From NCBI RefSeq assembly GCF_001469165.1, contig NZ_JABX01000030.1, positions 1-64,000 of the forward strand: 64,000 nt of DNA. The letters are read 5' to 3'. This document shows, in pieces, positions 7,939 to 18,971 of the stretch. Positions within the stretch are counted from its first letter, which is position 1; every line of letters starts with the position of its first letter. Source of the DNA: Thiohalocapsa sp. ML1 (GTDB lineage Bacteria > Pseudomonadota > Gammaproteobacteria > Chromatiales > Chromatiaceae). The position numbers and the translations under genes were made by a program. Below the pieces are notes generated by a model. The model was given only the letters and a program-made list of their open reading frames with translations. It was not told the origin of the DNA and searched no databases.

Positions 7939-9843
7939 TTATTGCATCGGCGTGCCGTCGTCCATGGCCGTTGCCGCTGGAGCCGCCGACGGCCCGCCGT
8001 CGTCGACGCGCCGCGCCAGATAGCCGGACCAGCGCAGCAGGGGCGCGTCGTCGCCGGCGCCCGCGACGAAGCGCAGCGTGTCACCACGATTGCGGCCGAG
8101 GCCGACAATGACGCCGCTGTCGTCATCGAGCGGCCGCACCGGCATCTGGATGCGCTTGGACGACAACACCGGCATCCGGTAGCCGAAACAGACCTTGCCG
8201 TCGGTGAGCGACAGGCGCAGGTCCATGACCGGAAAGCCCGCGTCGGCATTGATGACCTCGTAGCGGCCGAGCCGTGCGCGCCAGGCCGCCGGCAGCGGCT
8301 CTGCTGGCAGCTTCTCGCCGAGCACCGCAGGGCCGGTGCCGGTGTCGGCCACGACCACCTCGCGCTCACCGATGCGCCGCGCCTGGTAGCGCATGGAGGC
8401 CAGCGCTTGCGCCGCGGCCGGCAGCGCCCGCGTTTGGGCGTCGACCCGCAGCCAGCCGTCGGCGCCGCGCACCAAATCCATGCGCGCGCCTTCCATGCAC
8501 GCGCACAGCGTGTGGCGATCGTCCTCGCCGTTCGCGGCGATGGCGATCAGCCCCAGATCGGTGGCGAAGTGGCCGTCGGCGCCGATTACGGTGCCGCCGG
8601 CGGCCGGCCGGTCGCTCGCGGCCGGCGATGCAGACACGAACAACTCCGGCGGCAGCGGCTCCGGCACCAGCGCGGCCGCGTGGGTCAGGATGGTCTCGGC
8701 CAACTGCACGACCACGCGGCGCGCATCGCCGCTGCTCGCCAGCACCGCCACGCCGAGTCCCGCCTCCGGCAGCAGCACCAGCTCGGCCGCAAAGCCCAGC
8801 GTGGTCCCGCCGTGCCGCACGACCGGCCCGGCGTCGCCCACGGTGCCGTCCTCCAGGAACCAGCCGAGCCCGGTCGCCACATCCAGGTCCAGGGCCACGG
8901 CAGCGTTCTGCGGCATCATCATGGCCTCAATGGGCCCCGGTGCCAGCACTTGGCGGCCGTGCAGCTCGCCGCCGCAGAGCAGTGCAATCAGGAAGCGCCC
9001 GAGATCGGTGACCGAGGTCTCCAGTCCCTGCGCCGGCAGGTCGCGAATCGGCAGCGGCGCCAACGGCGCACCGCCACGATGGCCGACGGCCAGGCGGTCG
9101 GCCGCCGCGGGCAGCGCTGCGATGCGGGTCGCGCGCATGCCGAGCGGGGCGAACAGCGTCCGCTCCAGGTACGCCGCGAAGGGCTCCGCCGCGGTCGTCT
9201 GGACCAGATCGCCGAGCAGCGTGTAGCCGACGTTCGAGTAGCTGAACACCAGGTTCGGCGGAAACGCGGCGAGCTCGTCGCGGAGCTGCGTGGTGACGGC
9301 AGCGAAGGGCGTGTCCGACCACAGGCCCTTGTGCAGGTCCGACGGCACGCCGGCATGATGGCTCAGGAGCATGCGCGGCGTGATCTGCGCCGCGCTGTCG
9401 AAGCGGCTCTTCATCGTCAACTTAGGCAGCGCCGTCACCAGCGGTGCGTCAAGATCGATGCGCCCGGCCTCGGCCAGCGCCAGCGTCGCGAGCGCCGTGA
9501 AGGGCTTCGCCAGGGAGCCCGCGCGATAGACGGTGTCGGCGCTCGCCGCCCGCCCCTGCCGCGGGTCCGCGGCGCCGAAGCCCTCGGCCCAGAGCACCTG
9601 GTCGGAGCGCACCAGCACCAGGCTCACGGCCGGGACTTGCAGCCGCGCGCGGACGGACTCGATCTGCGGCGCCAGGGCATCGCGTAGCCGGCGGATGGAC
9701 GGGCTGACGATGGTGCCGCCCGACGGCGCCCGGATTGCGGCGGACTCAGGGGTGGCTTTCGGCGCTTGCGCGTCGGCACGGCCGACCCCGGCCGACGCTA
9801 CGAGCAGGCCCAAGGCAAAGACCGCAACGGCACTGCGCAGCAT
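7939..9843 (-). CDS. Exported serine beta-lactamase-family protein (class C/PBP4* type)
   Basis: This 634-residue protein starts with a signal peptide (MLRSAVAVFALGLLVASAGV, cleavage near ADA). A beta-lactamase/transpeptidase-like domain follows at about residues 50-390. Active-site motifs are the nucleophile SLAK in YRAGSLAKPF, YSN in FSYSNVGYT, and HGG in VVRHGGTTLG. The C-terminal ~240 residues form an extra domain, probably beta-rich, of a kind often attached to such hydrolases. Likely roles are peptidase or esterase activity in the periplasm. True beta-lactam resistance cannot be inferred. ruvA follows closely on the same strand. Confidence 0.85.
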   Translation of the reverse strand: MLRSAVAVFALGLLVASAGVGRADAQAPKATPESAAIRAPSGGTIVSPSIRRLRDALAPQIESVRARLQVPAVSLVLVRSDQVLWAEGFGAADPRQGRAASADTVYRAGSLAKPFTALATLALAEAGRIDLDAPLVTALPKLTMKSRFDSAAQITPRMLLSHHAGVPSDLHKGLWSDTPFAAVTTQLRDELAAFPPNLVFSYSNVGYTLLGDLVQTTAAEPFAAYLERTLFAPLGMRATRIAALPAAADRLAVGHRGGAPLAPLPIRDLPAQGLETSVTDLGRFLIALLCGGELHGRQVLAPGPIEAMMMPQNAAVALDLDVATGLGWFLEDGTVGDAGPVVRHGGTTLGFAAELVLLPEAGLGVAVLASSGDARRVVVQLAETILTHAAALVPEPLPPELFVSASPAASDRPAAGGTVIGADGHFATDLGLIAIAANGEDDRHTLCACMEGARMDLVRGADGWLRVDAQTRALPAAAQALASMRYQARRIGEREVVVADTGTGPAVLGEKLPAEPLPAAWRARLGRYEVINADAGFPVMDLRLSLTDGKVCFGYRMPVLSSKRIQMPVRPLDDDSGVIVGLGRNRGDTLRFVAGAGDDAPLLRWSGYLARRVDDGGPSAAPAATAMDDGTPMQ

Positions 9844-10190
9844 GGAAACCCCGGCGCCGGCGGCGCGTTGGATGAATGGGCGGCGCCGAGGGCCGAGGGC
9901 CGAGGGCCGAGGGCTGAGGGCTGCGGAGACCTCCCTTAGCCCTCGGCCCTTTTAACTGCAAACGCCGGGGTCGGGATCGGTTGGCGCTCGGTTCGATTTC
10001 GATTTCGATCCCGATCCCGATGTGCCGCGCCAGTCCAACGTCCCGTAGACGGTCGGCGGCGGCGGCGCCGGCATGCACGGGAAGTTCGCGGGCCCTTGAT
10101 TTGTCGCTTGACCCGTGTATCAAGCCTGACTAATCTCATCGCCCACCAGTGCCCGGGTCAACGCGGGCTCAGCTTGCTAATCCCGCGCCC
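9844..10190. other. Divergent intergenic region with repeats
   Basis: This gap between divergently read genes holds a GGCCGAGGG hairpin (9886-9954). It also holds a hexamer run of the TCGATT/CCGATC type (9985-10022). No further gene is seen. Both promoters should lie here but no clear -35/-10 pair was identified. Confidence 0.6.
9886..9954. repeat. GGCCGAGGG/CCCTCGGCC hairpin repeat
   Basis: Tandem copies of GGCCGAGGG face CCCTTAGCCCTCGGCCC and end in a T run. This is one of 11 copies in the window. Most of the others lie just downstream of genes, as intrinsic terminators would. Confidence 0.85.
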
Positions 10191-10847
10191 ATGAATCCGT
10201 ACCTCCTCAGACGACCGGTTTTCGGCCTGTTGCTCATCGCCGGTGCGCTCTCGCTCACCGCCTGCGGCGCTGCCAAGGACCCGCGCAGCGACTTGGGCAG
10301 CAAGGACACCCGCAACGCGATGCTGGTCAGCGTTCGCGACCAGCGCATGCTGCTGGTCCGCGACGGCAAGCCGGTGAAGAGCTATGCCATCTCCACCTCG
10401 AAGTTCGGCGTCGGTTCCGAGCCGGACAGCTACAGAACGCCCCTCGGCCGGATGGAGATCGCAAGAAAGATCGGCGACGGCCAGCCCAACGGCATGGTCT
10501 TCAAGGGCCGCAGCCCCACCGGCGAGATCCTCCGGGCAAACGCGCCGGGCCGCGACCCGATCGTCAGCCGCATTCTGTGGCTCAACGGCAAAGAAGGCCA
10601 GAACAGCAACACCTTCCATCGCTTCATCTATATCCACGGCACCCCGGAGGAGTCGCGTTTGGGGCGTCCCGCCTCCTACGGCTGCATCCGCATGGGGATG
10701 GAGGATGTGATCGATCTCTACAGCCGCGTCGGCGAGGGCGCGGAGGTCCAGGTGATTCTGGACCCTCTGCATCAAACGCCTGCAGGCCGCAAGTACGCCA
10801 AGAAGCGGCCGAAAACCGGCACGCAACTCGACCTTGCGTCTTATTGA
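10191..10847 (+). CDS. L,D-transpeptidase lipoprotein (YkuD family)
   Basis: This 218-residue protein starts at the ATG at 10191 with a lipoprotein signal ending in the lipobox LTAC, so it is probably membrane-anchored in the periplasm. The YkuD catalytic domain is visible through IYIHGTPEE and the active-site segment GRPASYGCIRMGMEDV, which contains the catalytic Cys and its preceding Gly-Ser/Tyr loop. Family members make 3-3 peptidoglycan cross-links or link lipoprotein to peptidoglycan. A hairpin repeat follows the stop directly and could terminate transcription. Confidence 0.9.
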   Translation: MNPYLLRRPVFGLLLIAGALSLTACGAAKDPRSDLGSKDTRNAMLVSVRDQRMLLVRDGKPVKSYAISTSKFGVGSEPDSYRTPLGRMEIARKIGDGQPNGMVFKGRSPTGEILRANAPGRDPIVSRILWLNGKEGQNSNTFHRFIYIHGTPEESRLGRPASYGCIRMGMEDVIDLYSRVGEGAEVQVILDPLHQTPAGRKYAKKRPKTGTQLDLASY

Positions 10848-10850
10848 TGA

Positions 10851-10900
10851 AAGGGCCGAGGGCCAAGGGCCAAGGAAGACCTCCTTGGCCCTCGGCCCGG
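10851..10900 (+). terminator. Hairpin repeat downstream of the L,D-transpeptidase
   Basis: AAGGGCCGAGGGCCAAGG pairs with CCTTGGCCCTCGGCCC, beginning four bases after the stop codon. It belongs to the window-wide hairpin family. A terminator role is inferred from stem strength and position. Confidence 0.55.
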
Positions 10901-11035
10901 CGCAAGACGACGCTCTGGCGAGGCACATCGGGATCGCTATCGAAATCGAACCGAGTGTCAACCGCTTCCGATAGCGATTTCGATAGCGATGCGCACGACT
11001 CGTCGGCCTGAGGCTCTGCCTCGTTAGTGTTGACT

Positions 11036-11108
11036 GGAGTGTTGACCGGAGTGTTGACCGGAGTGTTGACCGGAGTGTCGGCCGGAGTGTTGACCTCCAG
11101 GTCAACAC
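11036..11108. repeat. TTGACCGGAGTG tandem ending in a GTTGACCTCCAGGTCAAC palindrome
   Basis: Four to five 14-bp units of the GTTGACCGGAGT type lead into a palindrome with 8-bp arms at 11089-11106. The same palindrome with the same flank (GACTGGAGTGTTGACC) occurs at 18972-18993 in reverse orientation and at 55066-55087, followed in each case by AGCGGG-TGCACTGAT-like sequence. Confidence 0.85.
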
Positions 11109-11525
11109 GAACTGAGCGGGCTGCACTGATACCGCGAGTGCCGAGCCGACCTGGCGGTCGGCTCTCCGGCCCCGGCCCCTCCGCTCCGGCCCCGCTCCGG
11201 CCCCGCTCCGAACGGTCTCGCGATTCACGCGCCGCTGCACTAGCCAGACCCCGATGGCCCGTCCGAAGCAGGTCTGGAACCCCCGACGACGCCCGACTCG
11301 ATTGCCCAAGCTCGCGTGATTTCCACCGCCGGCCGGGGCATTGGAGCCGCCGCGAGCTCGCTGACCGCCACGGGTCGGCGCTCGCTGCCGACGGCCGCGC
11401 CGTCGGCGGAGCCAAGTCCGGCGCCACCCGTGCTGGCCTTCCCCGCGCGAAGATCGCTGCCCGCAAAGCGCGGCGCCTCCCGGTGGCATCCGTCATGCAA
11501 CGGCAACTCTGCATGCAATCGCAAT

Positions 11526-11642
11526 CTTGATCGGCAACCTTGATCGGCAATCTTGATCGGCAACCTTGATCGGCAATCTTGATCGGCAATCTTGATCGGC
11601 AAAGTTTGATCGGCAAAGTTTGATCGGCGACGTTTGATCGAT
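11526..11642. repeat. 13-14 bp TTGATCGGCAA tandem array
   Basis: About nine units of CTTGATCGGCAAT/C (13 bp) pass into TTGATCGGCAAAGT (14 bp) and end at TTGATCGATCG. No related array was seen elsewhere in the window. Confidence 0.95.
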
Positions 11643-11828
11643 CGCCGCCGCCAACCGCGACCCTCGCCCAGGAGATCGTCCGAACCCTGAGGTCCATAGG
11701 CGCCCAAGAGCGTGCGCCATTGCCTCCTGCGACATCCCTCGGCGGCGTCGGCGTGGTCGGGCTCATCCCGCCCGCGGCGGTGATTGCCCCGGCGCGATCA
11801 GCGCCGCAACAGCCGCGACGACGCTGAC

Positions 11829-12770
11829 ATGTCCTACGCCCGCTTCGGCCTCATGATCGCCACCTCGACGGTGGTGATGTTCGTGCTGATGTACCTCAAC
11901 ACCTACGCCTGGGAGCACGTCTTCTTTTCGGAGACGCGCGTCTACATGGCGCTGCTGATGGGCGCCACGATGGCGGTGATCATGCTGACGTACATGCTCG
12001 GCATGTACGCCGATGCGCGCATGAACCTCGGCATCTTCGCCGGAGCGGCCATCGCCTTTGCGCTGGCGCTGTGGCTCGTGCGCAGCCAGGCAACGGTGTC
12101 GGGGCCAAGCTACCTGCGGGCCATGATCCCGCACCATTCCATTGCGATCATGACCTCGGAGCGTGCCCAGATCCGCGACCCGCGCGTGCGCAAGCTCGCC
12201 GACGAGATCATCGAGGCGCAGCGGCGCGAGATCGCCGAGATGCGCTGGCTGATTGCCGAGGTCGCGGCCGGCAGGACTGTCGACGCCGTCTACCGCGACC
12301 CGCCCGCCGCGCCCGGCAGCATCGAGCAGGCGCTGTCCAACACCCTGCTGAGCCGGCTCGACCTGTCGCCGATGCCGGACGCCGAGGCCGCGCGGGTGCT
12401 CGATGCCGAGGCCCCCTGCACCTTCCGCCGGGCCGCCGGCAGCCATCCGGTGCTCTGGGCCACCGCGGACGGCGCTGCGGCGGCGGTGAAGCTGAACGGC
12501 GTGCTGGTTACCCTGTCCGGCACCGGCACCGACACCGGCACCGACGCGGCCGGCGACGCCGTGTTTCGTGCGCCGGGCGTCAGGCTGACGCTCAATCCCC
12601 TCGGCGAGGCGGCGGACTGGCGCGCGGATGCCGAGCTGATCTTCGCGCTCGATGCGGGGCTCAGGGTCGGCTACCGCGGCTTCTACGACTGCGCGGGCGA
12701 GACCGACCCGAACGACCGGGCGGGGCCGCGGCCCGGTGCTTCGCTGCTGCGGGAAGCGCCGGGGCGATAG
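11829..12770 (+). CDS. DUF305-type membrane protein with C-terminal extension
   Basis: This 313-residue protein starts at 11829 (MSYARFGLM). Three hydrophobic helices occupy roughly residues 5-95. The DUF305 signature then follows: RAMIPHHSIAIMTSERA, with its paired histidines, and DEIIEAQRREIAEMRWLI. DUF305 proteins are ferritin-like four-helix proteins often linked to copper. The C-terminal ~120 residues include WRADAELIFALDAG-like sequence resembling a MliC/COG3895-type domain with a single Cys-containing end (FYDCAGE). The P-type copper ATPase gene lies 142 bp downstream on the same strand, which supports a role in copper handling. Confidence 0.8.
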   Translation: MSYARFGLMIATSTVVMFVLMYLNTYAWEHVFFSETRVYMALLMGATMAVIMLTYMLGMYADARMNLGIFAGAAIAFALALWLVRSQATVSGPSYLRAMIPHHSIAIMTSERAQIRDPRVRKLADEIIEAQRREIAEMRWLIAEVAAGRTVDAVYRDPPAAPGSIEQALSNTLLSRLDLSPMPDAEAARVLDAEAPCTFRRAAGSHPVLWATADGAAAAVKLNGVLVTLSGTGTDTGTDAAGDAVFRAPGVRLTLNPLGEAADWRADAELIFALDAGLRVGYRGFYDCAGETDPNDRAGPRPGASLLREAPGR

Positions 12771-12912
12771 CGGGCTCGCCTGGCGTTGGCGGAACGGGAG
12801 CGCCGGCGCGTCGCTCGTGGCCGCGGGACGCTCTGGGCTAGATTGCCTGACGATAGCGATAGCGATGAGCACGGCTCGCGCTGAGGCGAAGCCTCGCTAG
12901 GAGGTAGACATC

Positions 12913-15210
<2,298 letters not shown>

Positions 15211-15233
15211 CGGGAGACGGCGGGGCGAGGGCG

Positions 15234-15276
15234 AAGGGCCGAGGGCCGAGGAGGGCTCCTTGGCTGTTGGCCCTTG
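15234..15276 (+). terminator. Hairpin repeat downstream of the copper ATPase
   Basis: AAGGGCCGAGGGCCGAGGAG faces CTCCTTGG...GGCCCTTGG. It is a degenerate member of the hairpin family placed 24 bp after the stop. A terminator role is inferred. Confidence 0.5.
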
Positions 15277-15373
15277 GGGCACCGCCTGCTGGAGGCAAGA
15301 TCCAACGGTCGCAGCAAAGCCGCCGCGGGACGGCGGTTTCGGCGCCCCCGTGCCGACAAGCTAGACTCTCAAG

Positions 15374-15970
15374 ATGATGCACAGACGCCCCCAGCCGAAC
15401 CCAGGGCCAGTGCGGCAAGACAGCGAGCACCGCGATGTCGTGTACCGCATCGATGCGGACGACCGGATCTGCTTCGTCAACGACGCCTGGCTGGACTTCG
15501 CCGACGCCAACGCCGGCCCCAGCGGGGCCGAGGGCCTGCTCGGCTCGCCGATCCTGTCGCACATCTCGGACGCCGAGACGCGCCATATCTATCGGCTCCT
15601 GCTCGATCGGGCCCGGGCGGCGGCGCGCCCCGTCCGTTTCCGCTACCGCTGCGACTCGCCGGAGCTGCGGCGCCTGCTGGAGATGCACATCCGCGCGCTG
15701 CCCGGGGGCCAGGTCGAGTTTTCCAGCCGGGTGCTGCGCCTGGAACCGCGCGCGCCGGTGCGGCTGCTCGATCCGGCCGCGCGGCAGCGCCGCGGGGACC
15801 CGTTGCAGATCTGCAGTTGGTGCAAGGCCGTGCAGGTGCAGACCGCCTGGCTGGAGGTGGAGGCGGCGATGCAGCGGCTCGGGGCCTCGGATGCCGATCT
15901 TCCTCCGCTCAGCCATGGCATCTGCCCTGCCTGCAGCGATCGCCTGACGCGCCTCGGAGGTGCTCCATGA
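15374..15970 (+). CDS. PAS-like sensor protein with C-terminal paired-Cys motifs
   Basis: This 198-residue cytoplasmic protein has a PAS-type opening (DVVYRIDADDRICFVNDAWLDF). Its C-terminus has two CXXC pairs, ICSWCKAV and GICPACSD, separated by about 40 residues, like a zinc ribbon or redox switch. No kinase or other catalytic motif is present. Its stop overlaps the start of the next gene by four bases (ATGA), so it is translationally coupled to a single-domain response regulator. A sensory role for the pair is inferred. The signal is unknown. The start could equally be the ATG at 15377. Confidence 0.75.
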   Translation: MMHRRPQPNPGPVRQDSEHRDVVYRIDADDRICFVNDAWLDFADANAGPSGAEGLLGSPILSHISDAETRHIYRLLLDRARAAARPVRFRYRCDSPELRRLLEMHIRALPGGQVEFSSRVLRLEPRAPVRLLDPAARQRRGDPLQICSWCKAVQVQTAWLEVEAAMQRLGASDADLPPLSHGICPACSDRLTRLGGAP

Positions 15971-16323
15971 GAATTCTCGTCGCCGAGGACAACCACATCC
16001 TCGCCACGATCCTGGCCGATTACCTGATCGGGCGCGGTCACGAGGTCGTTGCCGCCTACGATGGGCGGCTCGCTGCGGTGTTCTGTCGGCAGCGAGAGTT
16101 CGATGCCGTCGTGATCGACTTGGTGATGCCCGACGTCTACGGCGTGGATGTGCTGGAGGAGCTGCATGCGCAGCAGCGGATGCCGCACGCCATCGTCATC
16201 AGCGGCTTTCCGGAGCTGGTGGACGAGATGGCGCCGCGCTTGGCGGCGGTCGGCGTCGATGCGGTGATCCTGAAGCCGTTCTCGTTCTCCGAGGTCGACG
16301 AGGCCCTGGCACGGCTGCACTGA
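15967..16323 (+). CDS. Single-domain response regulator
   Basis: This 118-residue CheY-like receiver has no output domain. The acidic pocket is in ILVAEDN, the phospho-acceptor Asp in VVIDLVMPD, the switch Ser in IVISG and the conserved Lys in ILKPFSF. It overlaps the upstream PAS-like gene by four bases. Output must go through protein-protein contact. No histidine kinase is adjacent. The nearest is the hybrid kinase 2.7 kb downstream on the other strand. Confidence 0.9.
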   Translation: MRILVAEDNHILATILADYLIGRGHEVVAAYDGRLAAVFCRQREFDAVVIDLVMPDVYGVDVLEELHAQQRMPHAIVISGFPELVDEMAPRLAAVGVDAVILKPFSFSEVDEALARLH

Positions 16324-16450
16324 CCGACTGCGCGGGCGTTTGGTGCCTCGGGTCGAGCCCTGCCGTGAAGGGCAGGTGCGCCCTCGGTATCGTTGCGGGC
16401 GTCTGCCGGCAGGCCCACTCGCATCAGGACAACGCCCGCTCCGACACGCA

Positions 16451-17050
16451 TGCCGCATCCAACCGACCAAGGCCAAGAGCAGCCGCCGATCGTCGGGATC
16501 GGCGCCTCCGCCGGGGGCATCGAGGCACTCAGGCGCTTCTTCAAGACCATTCCGGACGACCTCGGCGCGGCCTACGTCGTCATCGTGCATCTCGCGCCCG
16601 ACCACGACAGCGAGCTGCCGGCCATCCTCGCGCGCGAGACGCGGATGCCGGTGACGCAGGTCGGCGATCACGACCGGGAGTCGCTGCAGCCGAACCACGT
16701 CTATGTGATCGCGCCGGACCGCAAGCTCCAGGTGACCGACTCCGCCGTCGGCGCCTCGCGCTTCGAGCAGCCGCGGGGGCAGCGTTCCGCCATCGACCTG
16801 TTCTTTCGCTCGCTCGCGGAGGTCCCGGGCGACATCTACGCGGTCGTGCTCTCCGGCGGCGGCTCGGACGGCGCGCAGGGGGCGCGGGCCATCAAGGCCG
16901 CCGGCGGCCTGGTGCTGGTGCAGGCCCCCGCCGCTGATCTATCTGGATCAGGAGGTGGAAGAGCAGGTGATGGCGCTGTTTCGCTATGCCCTTCGCGACG
17001 ACGGCTACCTGTTTCTCGGCAGCTCGGAGACGGCAAGCGAGCAATACTTT
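16451..17050 (+). pseudogene. CheB/CheR fusion gene remnant with a large internal deletion
   Basis: The start at 16451 opens a CheB methylesterase domain (IVGIGASAGGIEALRRFF with its active-site Ser, HLAPDHDSELPAIL, VVLSGGGSDGAQGARAI). Near 16928 it breaks, and a different frame carries the end of a CheR methyltransferase domain (LIYLDQEVEEQV, RYALRDDGYLFLGSSETAS). In intact CheB/CheR fusion proteins several hundred residues separate these two parts. The middle is therefore missing and the frame is shifted. The product cannot be functional as CheB/CheR. Confidence 0.8.
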
Positions 17051-17051
17051 C

Positions 17052-17255
17052 GCCCGCGACTTCGTGGACCGCCAGGTCGCCACGCACAGCTTCGCCAGCA
17101 CGAGCGAATACCTCCGTGAGCTGATTCGGCGCGAGCGTGACCTTGAGTTGCTGCGCGATAAGCTGCTGGCCGGGCGTGACTCCGGACCGGCCACACCCAT
17201 CGACGACGCCTGGTTCGCCAGGTTACGGGCACAGGCCGGCAGTCTGCGTATCTGA
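17052..17255 (+). pseudogene. ParD-type antitoxin remnant lacking its N-terminus
   Basis: The frame reads ARDFVDRQVATHSFASTSEYLRELIRRERD... and ends GSLRI, matching the helix-helix part and C-terminal toxin-binding tail of ParD ribbon-helix-helix antitoxins. The N-terminal DNA-binding strand is absent. In its place the sequence is the tail of the CheR remnant. No ParE toxin follows. Directly after it, 17261-17344 is an in-frame stretch beginning FYVDDAGRLDISSALL whose family was not recognised. Confidence 0.7.
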
Positions 17256-17525
17256 TCTTTCTACGTGGACGACGCCGGGCGGCTCGACATCTCGTCGGCG
17301 CTGCTGAGGGAAGGCGACGCAGACGAAGTCGCAGACGATGGCTGAGCATACGCCCGTGCACGCCGGTGTTGATTGGCCAGCTCGGGGCAGCCGGCTTGCC
17401 GTCGTCCGCGCCGACCTCTCGGCATGACGCCGCCGCCCAACGCAAAGCCAGCCTCCCCCGCGCCGACAACCACCAGCCGGCCACGGGATGTGCCTTTCCA
17501 TGCCCGATCGCGCTATGCTCTCGCC

Positions 17526-18484
17526 ATGAACGACATCGCCACCCCACACGATACCTTCTTCCGCGAGAGCTTCGGCCGGCGCGAGATCGCTTGCGACTTC
17601 CTGCGCTGCCGATTGCCGCCGGCGCTGCTGGCGGACATCGACCTCGCGACGCTGGAGATCGCCAAGGACACCTACGTGTCCAGCGACCTGCGCTCGGCCT
17701 ATTCCGACCTGGTCTACCGCCTTCGCCACCGCGATGGGCCCCTGCACGTCTACCTGCTGTTCGAGCACAAGAGCTGGCCCGAGCACTGGACCCCGCTGCA
17801 ACTGCTGCGCTACGTCACCGCCGAGGGCGAGCAGTTCCGCAAGCAGCATCCCGAGGCGCGCCATCTGCCGCCGGTCTACACCATCGTCGTCTATCCGTCG
17901 TCTATCACGGGGCGCGTGCTTGGCAGGCACCGGCGGACTTCCATGCCATCGTCCAGCCGTTGCCGGCGGCGCTCGCGCCCTTCGTGCCGAGCTTCCGCTA
18001 CGACATCGCGGACCTGTCCAGCCGCACCGACGCCGAGATCAAGGGCAAGGTACTGACGCGGCTAGTCCAACTCGCGCTGCGCTGGATCTTCGACGACGCG
18101 CCGATAGAGCGCCTGCGCGAGCTGATGGCGCTGATCGAGCAGATCGAGGACCGCGACACGGCCGTGGCCGTGCTGGAATCCCTGCTGCGCTACTATGTCC
18201 AAGGCACCGGCCGGGTGGACGAGCCCGCCGTCCGCACGCTGCTGCAACAGACCTCCGCCGGAGACCCGATCATGCAGACCTTCATCGACCGCTATATCGA
18301 GCAGGGCCGCGAGCAGGGCCTCCAGCAGGGCGAGGCCGCGGTCCTGCTGCGCCAGATCGAGCGCAAGTTCGGCCCGCCGACCCCCGACATCCGCGAGCGC
18401 GTGCTGAGCGCCGATGCCGAGCGGCTGCTGGACTGGTCCGAGCGCATCCTCACCGCCGAGACACTGGAATCGGTGCTGCACTGA
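17526..18484 (+). pseudogene. Rpn-family PD-(D/E)XK nuclease, frameshifted by an 11-bp duplication
   Basis: The gene starts at 17526 (MNDIATPHDTFFRESFG). It has the Rpn/transposase_31 nuclease signatures SDLVYRL and YLLFEHKSWPEHW, which supply the catalytic Asp and ExK. At 17885-17906 the 11-mer CGTCGTCTATC occurs twice in tandem. Removing one copy restores the expected VVYHGARAW reading and joins the two halves. The second half (YDIADLSSRTDAEI, GREQGLQQGEAAVLL, DUF4351-like end) is otherwise intact to the stop at 18484. Rpn proteins are recombination-promoting nucleases. This copy is probably inactive unless the duplication is reversible. Confidence 0.85.
17885..17906 (+). repeat. 11-bp tandem duplication causing the frameshift
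   Basis: CGTCGTCTATC is repeated perfectly without a gap. The net gain of 11 bases moves the frame by two. It is the only defect seen in the Rpn gene. Confidence 0.9.
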
Positions 18485-18655
18485 GCCGGGCGGCCGGAGA
18501 CTGGCAATCGGAGTGCCCTAGCCGCATGCAAGCCAAACGCCTGCTGTCGTATCGCCAACGGCTGACGGACAGCCTGTTCAAGGAAGTCCGGGTCAGAGCA
18601 TGGACACCTAGAGCATGGACACCGTCTTGCGCAGCCCGCTCGCCCGCGTATTGAA

Positions 18656-18710
18656 CCAAGGGCCAAGGGCCAAGGGCCGAGGCGGACTCCCTTGGCCCTC
18701 GGCCCTTTTG
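18656..18710 (+). terminator. Hairpin repeat with T run downstream of the Rpn gene
   Basis: GGGCCAAGGGCCGAGG faces CCCTTGGCCCTCGGCCC and is followed directly by TTTT, which fits an intrinsic terminator. A second copy at 18849-18918 has the same layout. It may act in both directions, because the histidine kinase gene ends on the other side. Confidence 0.55.
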
Positions 18711-18971
18711 CCTGCAAGCGCCGTGTCGTCGTGAAACTTGACTTATCTGCCAACATTCGGCGCCGTCAAGCAATCCAGCGAGGCAGAGCCTCAGACCGAC
18801 CAGGGCACGGCGCCTCGTCTTGCGCAGCCCGCTCGCCCGCGTATTGAACCAAGGGCCAAGGGCCAAGGGCCGAGGCGGACTCCCTTGGCCCTTGGCCCTC
18901 GGCCCTCGGCCCTTTTGCCTGCAAGCGCCGTGTCGTCGGGAAACTTGATAGCAGTGCATCCCGCTCTGTCG

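Larger units (their letters stand above)
10848..11828. other. Long gene-free region made of repeats
   Basis: About 980 bp without a credible gene. In order it holds a GGCCGAGGG hairpin (10851-10900), GATTTC/GATAGC hexamers (10925-10995), a TTGACCGGAGTG tandem leading into the GTTGACCTCCAGGTCAAC palindrome (11036-11108), a CTCCGGCCCC-type tandem (11165-11210), and a 13-14 bp TTGATCGGCAA tandem (11526-11642). Open frames here are low-complexity products of the repeats. Confidence 0.7.

Noticed and set aside
7942-9687. A 581-residue plus-strand frame opposite the beta-lactamase-like gene
   Set aside because: Low-complexity His/Arg/Gln composition, no known motif. The minus strand carries SLAK, YSN and HGG motifs.
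10624-11766. Minus-strand frame through the 11-kb repeats (RLPIKIADQ repeats)
   Set aside because: The peptide repeats are a translation of the 13-14 bp tandem and there is no supported start or family.
17373-18056. Upstream-extended frame of the Rpn gene
   Set aside because: The start at 17526 matches the family N-terminus. The upstream part has no similarity and lies in the debris region.
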